A stretch of 64,000 nt of DNA from Joostella atrarenae (lineage in GTDB: Bacteria; Bacteroidota; Bacteroidia; Flavobacteriales; Flavobacteriaceae), in NCBI RefSeq assembly GCF_021764745.1, contig NZ_JAETXX010000001.1, forward strand, positions 744,001-808,000. Reading direction: 5' to 3'. Below are positions 1 to 9,635 of the stretch, in pieces. Made by a program: the position numbers and the translations under genes. Positions within the stretch are counted from its first letter, which is position 1, and each line of letters begins with the position of its first letter. The notes beneath the pieces are model-generated. The model did no database searches and was not told where the DNA came from. It saw only the letters and a list, made by a program, of their open reading frames with translations.

Positions 1-199
1 AATCTCGCTCTTTATAAAGGCGTGCTCTTTTACTGAATAAAGATTCGTATGACTCAGCTAAAGCTTTCATTTCTTCAATTTGCTCCTTTGTAATGCTTTC
101 TTTTTTTATGTCTTGAAAAATGAAATCTGAAGGTAGGTTTAGTTCTTCAATGATTCTTTTACATGTGTCACAAGTGCTTAGGTAGTATATCTTTTTCAT
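1..199 (-). CDS. ArsC/Spx-family reductase, N-terminal part
   Basis: The gene starts at the ATG on the complement of 197-199 and runs off the left edge, so only about 66 residues are visible. The N-terminus reads MKKIYYLSTCDTCKRI, a thioredoxin-fold beta strand followed by a CxxC pair (Cys10, Cys13), then a helix and a second strand, as in the arsenate reductase/Spx/MgsR family. The CxxC arrangement is more Spx/MgsR-like than classical ArsC (one Cys with a downstream Arg), so arsenate reduction should not be assumed. An exact -7 element TAAATTTG lies at 218-225 on the same strand. It is divergent from the DinB-like gene. Family call fairly safe; substrate unknown. Confidence 0.75.
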   Translation of the reverse strand, partial: MKKIYYLSTCDTCKRIIEELNLPSDFIFQDIKKESITKEQIEEMKALAESYESLFSKRARLYKERD

Positions 200-217
200 G
201 AGCTAAAATTTAAACGG

Positions 218-225
218 CAAATTTA
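218..225 (-). promoter_or_regulatory. -7 promoter element of the ArsC-like gene
   Basis: TAAATTTG on the complement matches the Bacteroidota primary-sigma -7 consensus TAnnTTTG at every defined base and lies 18 nt ahead of the start codon. No TTG is seen at the usual -33 spacing. Confidence 0.5.
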
Positions 226-361
226 AAGTTTATAAGACACTTTAGCCTTCTTTTTGTGGTATTTATATCATAGTATATGTTATTAATTATGTGACTTTTT
301 ATAATGAGTTCTTACATGTAAATATGTAATTTTATCGGTTAGAATTAAAAACACTATAATA

Positions 362-826
362 ATGATCGATTACCAGTTTAATATCTTGGAGAAAAGTAGA
401 GAAGCCGTATTGAAAAAAACGGAAAACCTTTCAGAAGAACAAATCAATAAAATCCCTGAGGGGTTTAAAAATAATATAGCTTGGAATGTAATACATCTGC
501 TAGTAACACAGCAACTTCTGTGTTATAAGTTAGCCGGAAAAGAAATGTATGTTAGTGAAGAAGTGGTTAATAGTTATCGTAAAGGGACAGCTCCAGATCC
601 AAGCAAGCCAGTTTCTCTAGAAGATTTTAATAAGTTTAAAGAAGAACTTGTGCTAAATATCAAAAGGATAAAGGAAGATTATAAAAAAGTTACTTCTTTT
701 AATAGCTACCCAACCAGTGCGGGGATTACTTTAAATAGTATTGAAGACGCTATAGCTTTTAATAATTATCATGAAGGGCTGCATACAGGTTTTATTAATG
801 CGTTGCTTCGTGCCATTCAGGCTTAA
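362..826 (+). CDS. DinB-family protein (putative metal-dependent enzyme)
   Basis: This 154-residue protein is of usual DinB/YfiT length and is predicted to be an all-alpha four-helix bundle. The three-histidine metal site typical of the family is visible: His45 in the motif NVIHLL, and His137 and His141 in YHEGLH near the C-terminus. DinB-like proteins are metal-binding, often thiol-dependent transferases or hydrolases of mostly unknown substrate; nothing here fixes the substrate. There is no signal peptide, so it is probably cytoplasmic. Its 3' end overlaps the convergent lipoprotein gene by 32 bp. A near-match to the -7 element (TAATTTTA) lies upstream. Confidence 0.8.
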   Translation: MIDYQFNILEKSREAVLKKTENLSEEQINKIPEGFKNNIAWNVIHLLVTQQLLCYKLAGKEMYVSEEVVNSYRKGTAPDPSKPVSLEDFNKFKEELVLNIKRIKEDYKKVTSFNSYPTSAGITLNSIEDAIAFNNYHEGLHTGFINALLRAIQA

Positions 827-1550
827 TAAATTCATTAGCTTTTTCAAAAGGAATTTCAATTTTAGTAAGTCCATCTGCATAGGCAGATATTTCATACGGG
901 TTGTAAATTAATATGATGCCCTTTTCGTTGAATCCAATGCTATTTGGTAAATGAAAATTATCATCTTCAAACATAAATCCGGTGCTATTAATATTGGCAT
1001 CGGATTCTATTTTTTCTTGATTTCTAAAAGTTTCTTCCGCGTAATCTATAAATGCTTCTTCATCTTTAAAAAGTCCTTCAGAAGGAATAATATTCCCTGT
1101 AGCATTATCAAAATTTAAGTAGCTAACGCTCCCGTATCCATGTGCGCCACCCGTAAAAACATAACTGTCTATTTTTATGGAAGTAAATTTCTCGTTTTCA
1201 AAAGCTATTTCTCCATTTATAGTAGCTTCCCATGGAATAATATCTTCTGGAAATCTCTCTTTTAATTTTTTGTAGTCATTTTTAAAAATTCCAATAGCTG
1301 TTTCTAAAGAATCTGTTGTTCGTTCTTCAGAATAATTAAGAATACTGATAATAAATTTATCGACCTCTTGATTTATAGAAGTTGCAATAGGACTTTCCGG
1401 TTGTGCTTGTGGAGTATTGATAACTACTTTCGCACAATTTTCACAGGTATCATTTATGATATTATGATTCACAAAACTAAGAGTTTCCTTCTTTTCACAT
1501 CCTATAAAAAGGATAGAAATAACAATTCCGATTGCAAAAAAATTCTTCAT
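795..1550 (-). CDS. DUF4163/DUF3298 lipoprotein
   Basis: The protein has 251 residues and a type II signal peptide ending in the lipobox FIGC (Cys18), so it should be a lipoprotein. The mature part matches the DUF4163 plus DUF3298 arrangement seen in RsiV-like extracytoplasmic proteins; the stretch FTGGAHGYGSVSYLNFD near the middle is characteristic. In RsiV that domain binds lysozyme, but in Bacteroidota the role of stand-alone lipoproteins of this type is unknown. There is no linked sigma factor, so a regulatory role is not supported. The gene is monocistronic and convergent with the DinB-like gene. Confidence 0.8.
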   Translation of the reverse strand: MKNFFAIGIVISILFIGCEKKETLSFVNHNIINDTCENCAKVVINTPQAQPESPIATSINQEVDKFIISILNYSEERTTDSLETAIGIFKNDYKKLKERFPEDIIPWEATINGEIAFENEKFTSIKIDSYVFTGGAHGYGSVSYLNFDNATGNIIPSEGLFKDEEAFIDYAEETFRNQEKIESDANINSTGFMFEDDNFHLPNSIGFNEKGIILIYNPYEISAYADGLTKIEIPFEKANEFIKPEWHEATH

Positions 1551-1749
1551 AAAAAATAGCTGTTAAATAAAGGATAAAGGTACGTTGTTCTTTGCAATCA
1601 CCAAAAGTAAACGATATTTTTGTTAGGGTAACACTGCTACATTTTATGAATTTAAAGTTGCTTTTATTGTTTCGGCTTTAATATGAAAGTTGGGGTTCTA
1701 TAAATTATTAAAATGATTGTTTTGAGAGTGTTATGTAATTTCGTCAGAT

Positions 1750-2904
1750 ATGAGTAAAGATAATTTACGTTTTAATTCTAAAACAATTCATGGAGGTCAA
1801 GAGCCAGATAAAGCATACGGTTCCGTAATGCCTCCAATTTATCAAACATCCACTTATGCACAAAGCACACCAGGTGGTCACAAAGGATACGAGTATTCTA
1901 GGAGTGCTAATCCTACACGTACTGCTTTAGAAAAAAGCTTGGCTAGCATAGAAAATGGTAACTACGGACTGGCTTTTGCAAGTGGTTTGGCTGCTATTGA
2001 TGCTGTTATGAAGCTATTAAAGCCTGGCGATGAAGTGATTTCTACAAGTGATTTGTATGGTGGGAGTTATAGGTTGTTTAGTAAGATTTTTGAAGGTTTT
2101 GGAATCAAATTCCATTTTGTAAATATGGAGAATCCTTCAGAAATTGAAAAACATATAAATAAAAACACTAAGATTATTTGGGTAGAAACACCAACCAACC
2201 CAATGATGAATATTATAGATATCGAGGCGGTTTCTAAGATCGCAAAAAAACATAAGGTGCTGTTGGGAGTAGATAATACTTTTGCGACTCCCTATTTACA
2301 GCAGCCTATAAATTTGGGTGCAGATATTGTTATGCATTCAGCTACAAAATATTTAGGAGGACATAGCGATGTGGTGATCGGAGCTTTAGTTGTTAAAGAC
2401 AAGGAACTTGCAGATAAATTATATTTTATACAAAATGCAAGTGGAGCGGTTGCCGGCCCGATGGATAGTTTTCTTGTTTTAAGAGGAATTAAAACATTAC
2501 ATGTTCGAATGCAACGCCATTGTGAAAATGGAGCGGCAGTTGCAAAATATCTAGCGAGTCATCCAAAAATTGAAAAGGTTTATTGGCCAGGTTTTGAGTC
2601 GCATCCTAATCATGAAATAGCTAAACAGCAAATGAATGGCTATGGAGGAATGATTTCTTTTGTTACAAAAGGAAATAATTATGAGGAGGCTATTAAAATA
2701 GTGGAGAATCTTAAGGTTTTCACATTAGCAGAGTCTTTAGGAGGTGTTGAATCGTTAGCAGGGCATCCTGCGAGTATGACGCATGCTTCAATCCCTAAAG
2801 AAGAACGAGAAAAAACGGGTATTGTAGATGCGCTTATTAGATTGAGTGTAGGAATAGAAGATGAAAATGACTTAATAGAGGATTTAAGTCAAGCAATTGG
2901 ATAG
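1750..2904 (+). CDS. metB: Cystathionine gamma-synthase / beta-lyase family PLP enzyme
   Basis: This 384-residue fold-type I PLP enzyme belongs to the Cys/Met metabolism family. The cofactor lysine is Lys200 in HSATKYLGGHSD, and the phosphate-binding YSRSANPTR motif near residue 50 is present. Such enzymes make or cleave cystathionine in transsulfuration. Sequence alone does not separate gamma-synthase, gamma-lyase and beta-lyase; the C-terminal motif SLGGVESLAGHPASMTH is shared by gamma-synthases and gamma-lyases. A near-consensus -7 element, TAATTTCG, lies at 1736-1743, only 6 nt ahead of the ATG, so the transcript may be leaderless. It is cytoplasmic and apparently monocistronic. The symbol is tentative. 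Confidence 0.85.
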   Translation: MSKDNLRFNSKTIHGGQEPDKAYGSVMPPIYQTSTYAQSTPGGHKGYEYSRSANPTRTALEKSLASIENGNYGLAFASGLAAIDAVMKLLKPGDEVISTSDLYGGSYRLFSKIFEGFGIKFHFVNMENPSEIEKHINKNTKIIWVETPTNPMMNIIDIEAVSKIAKKHKVLLGVDNTFATPYLQQPINLGADIVMHSATKYLGGHSDVVIGALVVKDKELADKLYFIQNASGAVAGPMDSFLVLRGIKTLHVRMQRHCENGAAVAKYLASHPKIEKVYWPGFESHPNHEIAKQQMNGYGGMISFVTKGNNYEEAIKIVENLKVFTLAESLGGVESLAGHPASMTHASIPKEEREKTGIVDALIRLSVGIEDENDLIEDLSQAIG

Positions 2905-2964
2905 CGAAAACGTTTGAAATTGATGATTTTTAAAAAAACTAGCACCTATTTTCAATAAAAAGCA

Positions 2965-2972
2965 TAATTTTG
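2965..2972 (+). promoter_or_regulatory. -7 promoter element of gdhA
   Basis: TAATTTTG matches the TAnnTTTG consensus exactly and lies 36 nt ahead of the gdhA start. No clear TTG is seen at the -33 position. Confidence 0.5.
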
Positions 2973-2987
2973 CTTTCAAATTATTAA

Positions 2988-4361
<1,374 letters not shown>

Positions 4362-4385
4362 GAAACCATATTATAAAAATAAATG

Positions 4386-4422
4386 GCGCCCCAAAGGTTT
4401 TTTAATCTTTGGGGCGCTTTTT
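4386..4422 (+). terminator. Intrinsic terminator of gdhA
   Basis: An 11-bp perfect GC-rich stem (GCGCCCCAAAG at 4386-4396 with its complement at 4407-4417), a 10-nt loop and a run of five T form a textbook rho-independent terminator 25 nt after the gdhA stop. Confidence 0.9.
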
Positions 4423-4523
4423 GTTTTAAAACTACCTAATTGGATTTGTGATTTTAAGTTCTTGAATGAGCAGTTCATGCTTTAAACAATACAATAAATA
4501 GCTTTTTTACGGTTGTGCTTTCC

Positions 4524-4531
4524 TATCTTTG
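4524..4531 (+). promoter_or_regulatory. -7 promoter element of recO, 5 nt from the start codon
   Basis: TATCTTTG is an exact TAnnTTTG match ending only 5 nt before the ATG at 4537. It lies inside the N-terminal extension of the longer possible reading frame, which starts at a TTG at 4513; this argues for the ATG as the real start and for a leaderless or nearly leaderless mRNA. Confidence 0.6.
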
Positions 4532-4536
4532 TTTTT

Positions 4537-5253
4537 ATGATTGTTACGACTAAAGCTATTGTGCTTTCTGCCTTAAAATATGGAGATACGAGTTTAATCG
4601 TTAAGCTCTTCACAGCTTGTGATGGCGTAAAATCGTATTTACTTAAAGGAGTTTTGGCTTCTAAGAAAGGAAAGCTTAAAAAAGGATATTTTCAGCCGTT
4701 AACACAATTGGAGATTGTGGCAAATCATAAGAATAAAGGGACGTTAGAAAGTTTGCGAGATGTAAAGTTAGCGTACTCCTATAAAAGTCTTCAGACAGAT
4801 GTTCTAAAAAGTTCTATTGCACTGTTTTTATCTGAAATGTTAGTAGTTTCTCTTCAAGAGGAAGAAGAAAATGTAATCTTATTTGATTTTATAGAAAATG
4901 CTTTTATTTGGTTGGATACCAATAATGAAATTGCAAATTTCCATATCTCATTCTTGATTCAATTGACTACTTTTCTTGGTTTTTACCCTGATGATACTCA
5001 TATTGATGCTCCGTATTTTGATTTATTAGAAGGGGAATTTGTTCCTTCGCTTTATAATGAAGTTATCGAAGGAGTCACATTGGAAGCATTTAAACAATTC
5101 CTGAAAGCAGATTTTGATGAAGCTAAAACCATTAAAATGGGAAGAGGTGTCCGTGCTATTCTGCTGAATAATCTAATCCGTTATTACCAGCTCCATTTAA
5201 CAGATTTTAAAAAGCCGAGATCTCTAGAGATTCTTCAACAAGTATTTGGATAG
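4537..5253 (+). CDS. recO: DNA repair protein RecO
   Basis: RecO works with RecR and RecF to load RecA on SSB-covered single-stranded DNA. The protein begins MIVTTKAIVLSALKYGDTS, the usual RecO N-terminal OB fold, followed by an alpha-helical C-terminal domain; 238 residues is normal for Bacteroidota RecO. The four-cysteine zinc finger of some RecO proteins is absent. The longer frame from the TTG at 4513 is rejected because the promoter sits within it. recA lies about 47 kb away, so no operon link exists. The gene is followed by a convergent lipoprotein gene. Confidence 0.9.
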   Translation: MIVTTKAIVLSALKYGDTSLIVKLFTACDGVKSYLLKGVLASKKGKLKKGYFQPLTQLEIVANHKNKGTLESLRDVKLAYSYKSLQTDVLKSSIALFLSEMLVVSLQEEEENVILFDFIENAFIWLDTNNEIANFHISFLIQLTTFLGFYPDDTHIDAPYFDLLEGEFVPSLYNEVIEGVTLEAFKQFLKADFDEAKTIKMGRGVRAILLNNLIRYYQLHLTDFKKPRSLEILQQVFG

Positions 5254-5360
5254 ATTTTTATTTAAGCTAAAAGAGTAATATTCCTCTGTCAGCCTTTAAA
5301 GTTGTTTGTGTAGCGATTGTTGATTTCATACTTGAATGGTGCAGAGAGGTTTCTGTTTTA

Positions 5361-5393
5361 ATAAACCTCTGCACTCTCTGAGCAGAGGTTTAT
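5361..5393. terminator. Hairpin between convergent recO and lipoprotein genes
   Basis: A 12-bp perfect inverted repeat (ATAAACCTCTGC at 5361-5372 and its complement at 5382-5393) with a 9-nt loop lies between two convergent genes. The T-run on either strand is weak, so termination is inferred from position. A third, imperfect copy of one arm (TGCAGAGAGGTTT, 5340-5352) could form a competing hairpin. Confidence 0.55.
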
Positions 5394-5415
5394 AGTTGTT
5401 TTAACTTTATCAATA

Positions 5416-5766
5416 TTAGTTAGCGTGTTCAAAGTCGTTTAGAGGTACATTAGGATCTCTACTGGGTTCTATTGGGTTGGAAGAAGGTGGTTCAGGGTTT
5501 GTTGAGTTGTTTTCATCTGAAGGTTCATTATCTGGATTCAACCCTGGATAATCAACGTCTCCAACTCCATCAGGAAAAGGGTCATAGTCACCTGGATTAT
5601 TGTCTCCAGAACCTCCGCCACTATTTTCTTCTGAATCTTTAAACTTATGTAGAGATTGAGGATTTACATTTTCATACATATCTGATTGTCTAATGTCCTC
5701 TGCTTCACAAGATATGAATAAAAAGGTTAAAAACAATAGTAGTGTTAGTGTTGTTAATGATTTCAT
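5416..5766 (-). CDS. Small low-complexity lipoprotein
   Basis: The product has 116 residues with a lipoprotein signal peptide (hydrophobic stretch ending FLFISC, Cys20). The mature part is rich in Asp, Asn, Pro, Gly and Ser (for example GGGSGDNNPGDYDPFPDG) and has no recognisable fold. Proteins of this type in Flavobacteriaceae are usually surface or periplasmic and of unknown role. The acidic Asp/Gly runs could bind calcium, but no canonical repeat is visible. The gene is monocistronic; its upstream region up to ileS is 466 bp and is described separately. Confidence 0.65.
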   Translation of the reverse strand: MKSLTTLTLLLFLTFLFISCEAEDIRQSDMYENVNPQSLHKFKDSEENSGGGSGDNNPGDYDPFPDGVGDVDYPGLNPDNEPSDENNSTNPEPPSSNPIEPSRDPNVPLNDFEHAN

Positions 5767-6232
5767 ACAATAAAAATTAATAATTAATAAGTTTAAATAT
5801 ATAAATTATAATTTAAGACATTGGTGTGTTGGTGTTAATTTTTAACTCATTTTAAGTTAGCGTGTTGAAAATAAATAACATGTGTATTTAAAATTTAGAG
5901 CTTTATAGAGTTTTATTTCGTTGGATTTGCTTCTGAGGGAAAAAGTAGAAACTATTTGGTAATTAGAACTTAGGCTCTGTAATTATTATTTTCAAGTTAT
6001 TTATAATTCAATAGGGAGCTTTTAGTGTTATTAAGGTGTGTCAATTCACTGGAATTTAGTAATTTTGCAAACTTTAATACGACAAAGATTAACTGATTGG
6101 TTGTAGATGAAAATTGACATTAATAAATTTTAATTTTCAGTGAATTGAAATATTTAATGTGAGAGCAAAATGGAAACATATGTTCTTAATTTTATAATTT
6201 ATGTAATCAGCTAATTACTAAAATTTAAACGC
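5767..6232. other. 466-bp non-coding region upstream of ileS
   Basis: This AT-rich gap separates the divergent lipoprotein and ileS. It contains an exact -7 element TAATTTTG at 6060-6067 (plus strand), so an ileS leader of about 160 nt is possible. A perfect 11-bp inverted repeat (6041-6051 with 6138-6148) encloses that element. Only very short open frames are present and none looks coding. Confidence 0.5.
6041..6148. repeat. 11-bp perfect inverted repeat around the putative ileS promoter
   Basis: TCAATTCACTG at 6041-6051 is exactly complementary to CAGTGAATTGA at 6138-6148, with 86 bp between. The arms flank the TAATTTTG element at 6060-6067. It may be an operator pair, a leader-RNA stem or chance in AT-rich DNA. 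Confidence 0.5.
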
Positions 6233-9200
6233 GTGAAGTTTACAGAATATAAAGGATTGGATTTACCGAAAACAGCAGAAGAAGTTCTAAAGTTTTGGGA
6301 GGAACAGGCTATTTTTGAAAAAAGTATAACTAGCAGAGAAGGGAACGAACCTTTTGTGTTTTTTGAAGGACCTCCTTCTGCTAATGGATTGCCAGGTATT
6401 CACCATGTGATGGCTCGTGCGATTAAAGATATTTTTTGTCGTTATAAAACTCAAAAAGGATTTCAAGTAAAAAGAAAAGCTGGGTGGGATACACACGGAC
6501 TTCCTGTAGAGCTTGGAGTTGAAAAAGAATTAGGGATTACCAAAGAAGATATCGGTACTAAAATATCGGTTGAAGAATATAACGAAGCTTGTAAAAAAGC
6601 GGTGATGCGCTACACGGATATCTGGAATGATATGACGCGCAAAATCGGGTATTGGGTAGATATGGAAGATCCATATATTACTTACAAACCAAAATATATG
6701 GAGAGCGTTTGGTGGCTACTTAAGCAAATCTATTCTAAAGATTTGATGTATAAAGGGTACACTATTCAGCCATATTCTCCAAAAGCAGGTACAGGATTAA
6801 GTTCACACGAAATTAATCAGCCTGGAGCATACCAAGATGTTACTGATACAACTATTGTAGCGCAGTTTAAAGCGAAAGATGAAACATTACCAGCGTTTTT
6901 AAAAGGCTTTGGGACTGTTCATTTCTTAGCTTGGACTACAACTCCATGGACACTTCCATCAAATACAGCTTTAACAGTTGGACCTAAAATAGATTATGTT
7001 TTGGTTAAAACTTTTAATCAATATACACATGAGCCTATTAATGTTGTAGTTGGGAAGCCGCTTCTTAAAAAGCAATTCTCAGGAAAATATTTTGAAGCTA
7101 CTTCGGAAGAAGATTTTGCTAATTATAAAGCTGGAGATAAGAAAACACCATACAAAGTAATTGCTGAAGGTAAAGGTGCCGATATGGTTGGTGCAGAATA
7201 TGAGCAATTATTAACATATGCATTACCTTATCAGAATCCAGAAAATGCTTTTAGAGTTATTTCTGGAGATTTTGTTACTACAGAAGATGGTACTGGTATT
7301 GTACATACAGCACCTACTTTTGGTGCAGATGATGCTAAGGTTGCAAAAGAGGCAACGCCAGAGATTCCTCCAATGTTGGTATTGGATGATAATGGTAATC
7401 CTGTTCCGTTGGTAGACTTGCAAGGGCGTTTTAGAGCGGAGCTTCCAGGAGTAGGAGGTAAATATGTGAAGAATGAATATTATGATGATGGAGAGGCGCC
7501 AGAGAAATCTGTAGATGTTGAGATTGCTATTAAATTAAAAGAAGAAAATAAAGCCTTTAAGGTTGAAAAGTATGTCCATAGTTATCCACATTGCTGGAGA
7601 ACAGACAAGCCAGTATTATATTATCCTTTAGACTCTTGGTTTATAAAAGTAACCGATGTTAAGGATAAAATGTACGAATTAAACAAAACGATTAACTGGA
7701 AGCCAAAAGCAACTGGAGAAGGTCGTTTTGGGAATTGGTTACAGAATGCTAATGATTGGAATTTATCGCGTTCTCGTTTCTGGGGAATTCCATTACCAAT
7801 ATGGCGTACCGAAGATGGAAAAGAAGAAGTTGTTGTAGGTTCCATAGAAGAATTAAAAGCGGAAATGGCGAAAGCTGTAGAAGCGGGAGTTCTTGAAGCT
7901 GATATTTTTGCTGATTTTGAGGTGAATAATATGAGTGAGGAGAATTATGATAAAGTAGATCTTCATAAAAATGTAGTTGATAAAATTACATTAGTTTCTC
8001 CATCTGGAAAACCTATGAAGCGTGAAGCTGATCTGATAGATGTTTGGTTCGATTCTGGATCGATGCCTTATGCACAATGGCATTATCCTTTTGAAAACAA
8101 GGAGAAAATAGATGATAAAGAAGCTTATCCGGCAGATTATATTGCAGAAGGAGTAGATCAAACTAGAGGTTGGTTCTATACACTACATGCAATTGGTACA
8201 ATGGTATTCGATTCTGTTGCATATAAGAATGTAGTTTCAAACGGACTAGTTTTAGATAAGAACGGACAGAAAATGTCTAAGCGTTTAGGGAATGCTGTAG
8301 ATCCATTCGAGACATTGAATGAATATGGTCCAGATGCTACACGTTGGTATATGATTTCGAATGCAAACCCTTGGGATAATTTAAAATTTGATCTTGAAGG
8401 AATAGCTGAGGTACGTAGAAAGTTCTTCGGAACACTTTATAATACGTATTCTTTTTTCAGTTTATATGCTAATATCGATGGATTCACGTATGCGGAAGAT
8501 GATATTCCGTTAGAAGAACGTCCAGAAATAGACCGTTGGATTCTTTCGGAGCTAAATACTTTAATTCAGAAAGTAGATCAAGCTTATGCGGAGTATGAAC
8601 CAACACGTGCAGCCAGAGCAATTTCTGACTTTGTACAAGAGAACTTAAGTAACTGGTATGTGCGTTTATGTAGAAGACGTTTCTGGAAAGGTGACTATGA
8701 GCAAGATAAGATTTCTGCGTATCAAACGCTTTATACTTGTCTTCTTACAGTAGCTAAGTTGGGTGCGCCTATTGCTCCATTCTATATGGATCAATTATAT
8801 AAAGACTTGGTAGCTACTACCAATAAAGAGAATTCCGAGAGTGTACACCTTGCAGATTTCCCAAAATTTGTAGAGAACTTTGTTAATAAGTTGTTGGAGC
8901 GTAAGATGGAGAAAGCACAAACGATCTCTTCTTTAGTACTTTCACTACGTAAGAAGGAGATGATTAAAGTGCGTCAACCGCTGCAAAGGGTTATGATTCC
9001 TATACTTGACGAAGCTCAAAGAGAAGAAATAAAAGGAATAGAAGAGCTTATAAAGTCGGAGGTTAATGTAAAAGAAATCGAGTTGATTGATGATGCTTCT
9101 GGGCTTTTAGTAAAGCAAATTAAGCCTAATTTTAAAGTTTTAGGGCCTCGTTTCGGGAAGGATATGAAGCTGATTGTCAACGAAGTATCTAAATTTGAGC

Positions 9201-9631
9201 AAGCTGAAATTCAGCGAATAGAAAAGGACGGAGAGATTTCTATTGAAATTAATGGAAAAAATGTTACTTTAGGTATCGATGAAGTAGAGATTTCATCGCA
9301 AGACATAGAGGGGTGGTTAGTAGCAAGTTCAGGCGCTATCACTGTAGCATTAGATGTAACTATAACTGATGATTTACGCAACGAAGGCGTAGCTCGAGAA
9401 TTGGTAAATAGAATTCAAAACCTTCGTAAAGATTCTGGTTTTGAAGTAACAGACAAGATCGAAGTTAGGTTACAGAAAGATGGATTTGTAGAAAAAGCTG
9501 TACAGAATAATATAGATTATATTAAAGCAGAAACGCTGACTGCAGAGCTTAATTTCGAAGAAAATATTAATAATGGTACAGAAATTGCATTTGATGAGGT
9601 GAACACCAAATTAATCATTCAAAAACACTAG
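6233..9631 (+). CDS. ileS: Isoleucyl-tRNA synthetase, type 2, with GxHH signature
   Basis: The enzyme charges tRNA-Ile. The 1132-residue length and the start MKFTEYKGLDLPKTAEEVLKFW (translated from a GTG codon) fit IleRS2 of Bacteroidota. The class I signature is GIHH at residues 55-58 (PPSANGLPGIHHV) instead of HxGH; the second motif KMSKR is intact at 680-684. The editing domain lies roughly at 190-400 and the anticodon-binding region after about 720. IleRS2 enzymes are generally less sensitive to mupirocin, and the GxHH swap is reported to give very high resistance. It is followed by a DksA-like gene 4 bp downstream, then an exported protein and lspA, a common flavobacterial order. Confidence 0.95.
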   Translation: MKFTEYKGLDLPKTAEEVLKFWEEQAIFEKSITSREGNEPFVFFEGPPSANGLPGIHHVMARAIKDIFCRYKTQKGFQVKRKAGWDTHGLPVELGVEKELGITKEDIGTKISVEEYNEACKKAVMRYTDIWNDMTRKIGYWVDMEDPYITYKPKYMESVWWLLKQIYSKDLMYKGYTIQPYSPKAGTGLSSHEINQPGAYQDVTDTTIVAQFKAKDETLPAFLKGFGTVHFLAWTTTPWTLPSNTALTVGPKIDYVLVKTFNQYTHEPINVVVGKPLLKKQFSGKYFEATSEEDFANYKAGDKKTPYKVIAEGKGADMVGAEYEQLLTYALPYQNPENAFRVISGDFVTTEDGTGIVHTAPTFGADDAKVAKEATPEIPPMLVLDDNGNPVPLVDLQGRFRAELPGVGGKYVKNEYYDDGEAPEKSVDVEIAIKLKEENKAFKVEKYVHSYPHCWRTDKPVLYYPLDSWFIKVTDVKDKMYELNKTINWKPKATGEGRFGNWLQNANDWNLSRSRFWGIPLPIWRTEDGKEEVVVGSIEELKAEMAKAVEAGVLEADIFADFEVNNMSEENYDKVDLHKNVVDKITLVSPSGKPMKREADLIDVWFDSGSMPYAQWHYPFENKEKIDDKEAYPADYIAEGVDQTRGWFYTLHAIGTMVFDSVAYKNVVSNGLVLDKNGQKMSKRLGNAVDPFETLNEYGPDATRWYMISNANPWDNLKFDLEGIAEVRRKFFGTLYNTYSFFSLYANIDGFTYAEDDIPLEERPEIDRWILSELNTLIQKVDQAYAEYEPTRAARAISDFVQENLSNWYVRLCRRRFWKGDYEQDKISAYQTLYTCLLTVAKLGAPIAPFYMDQLYKDLVATTNKENSESVHLADFPKFVENFVNKLLERKMEKAQTISSLVLSLRKKEMIKVRQPLQRVMIPILDEAQREEIKGIEELIKSEVNVKEIELIDDASGLLVKQIKPNFKVLGPRFGKDMKLIVNEVSKFEQAEIQRIEKDGEISIEINGKNVTLGIDEVEISSQDIEGWLVASSGAITVALDVTITDDLRNEGVARELVNRIQNLRKDSGFEVTDKIEVRLQKDGFVEKAVQNNIDYIKAETLTAELNFEENINNGTEIAFDEVNTKLIIQKH

Positions 9632-9635
9632 TACT

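Noticed and set aside
1368-1559. 63-codon plus-strand frame over the DUF3298 lipoprotein gene
   Set aside because: Lies antisense to a clear lipoprotein gene and contains no recognisable domain.
4513-4536. N-terminal extension of RecO from a TTG
   Set aside because: The -7 element TATCTTTG lies within it, and RecO proteins begin at the following MIVTTK segment.
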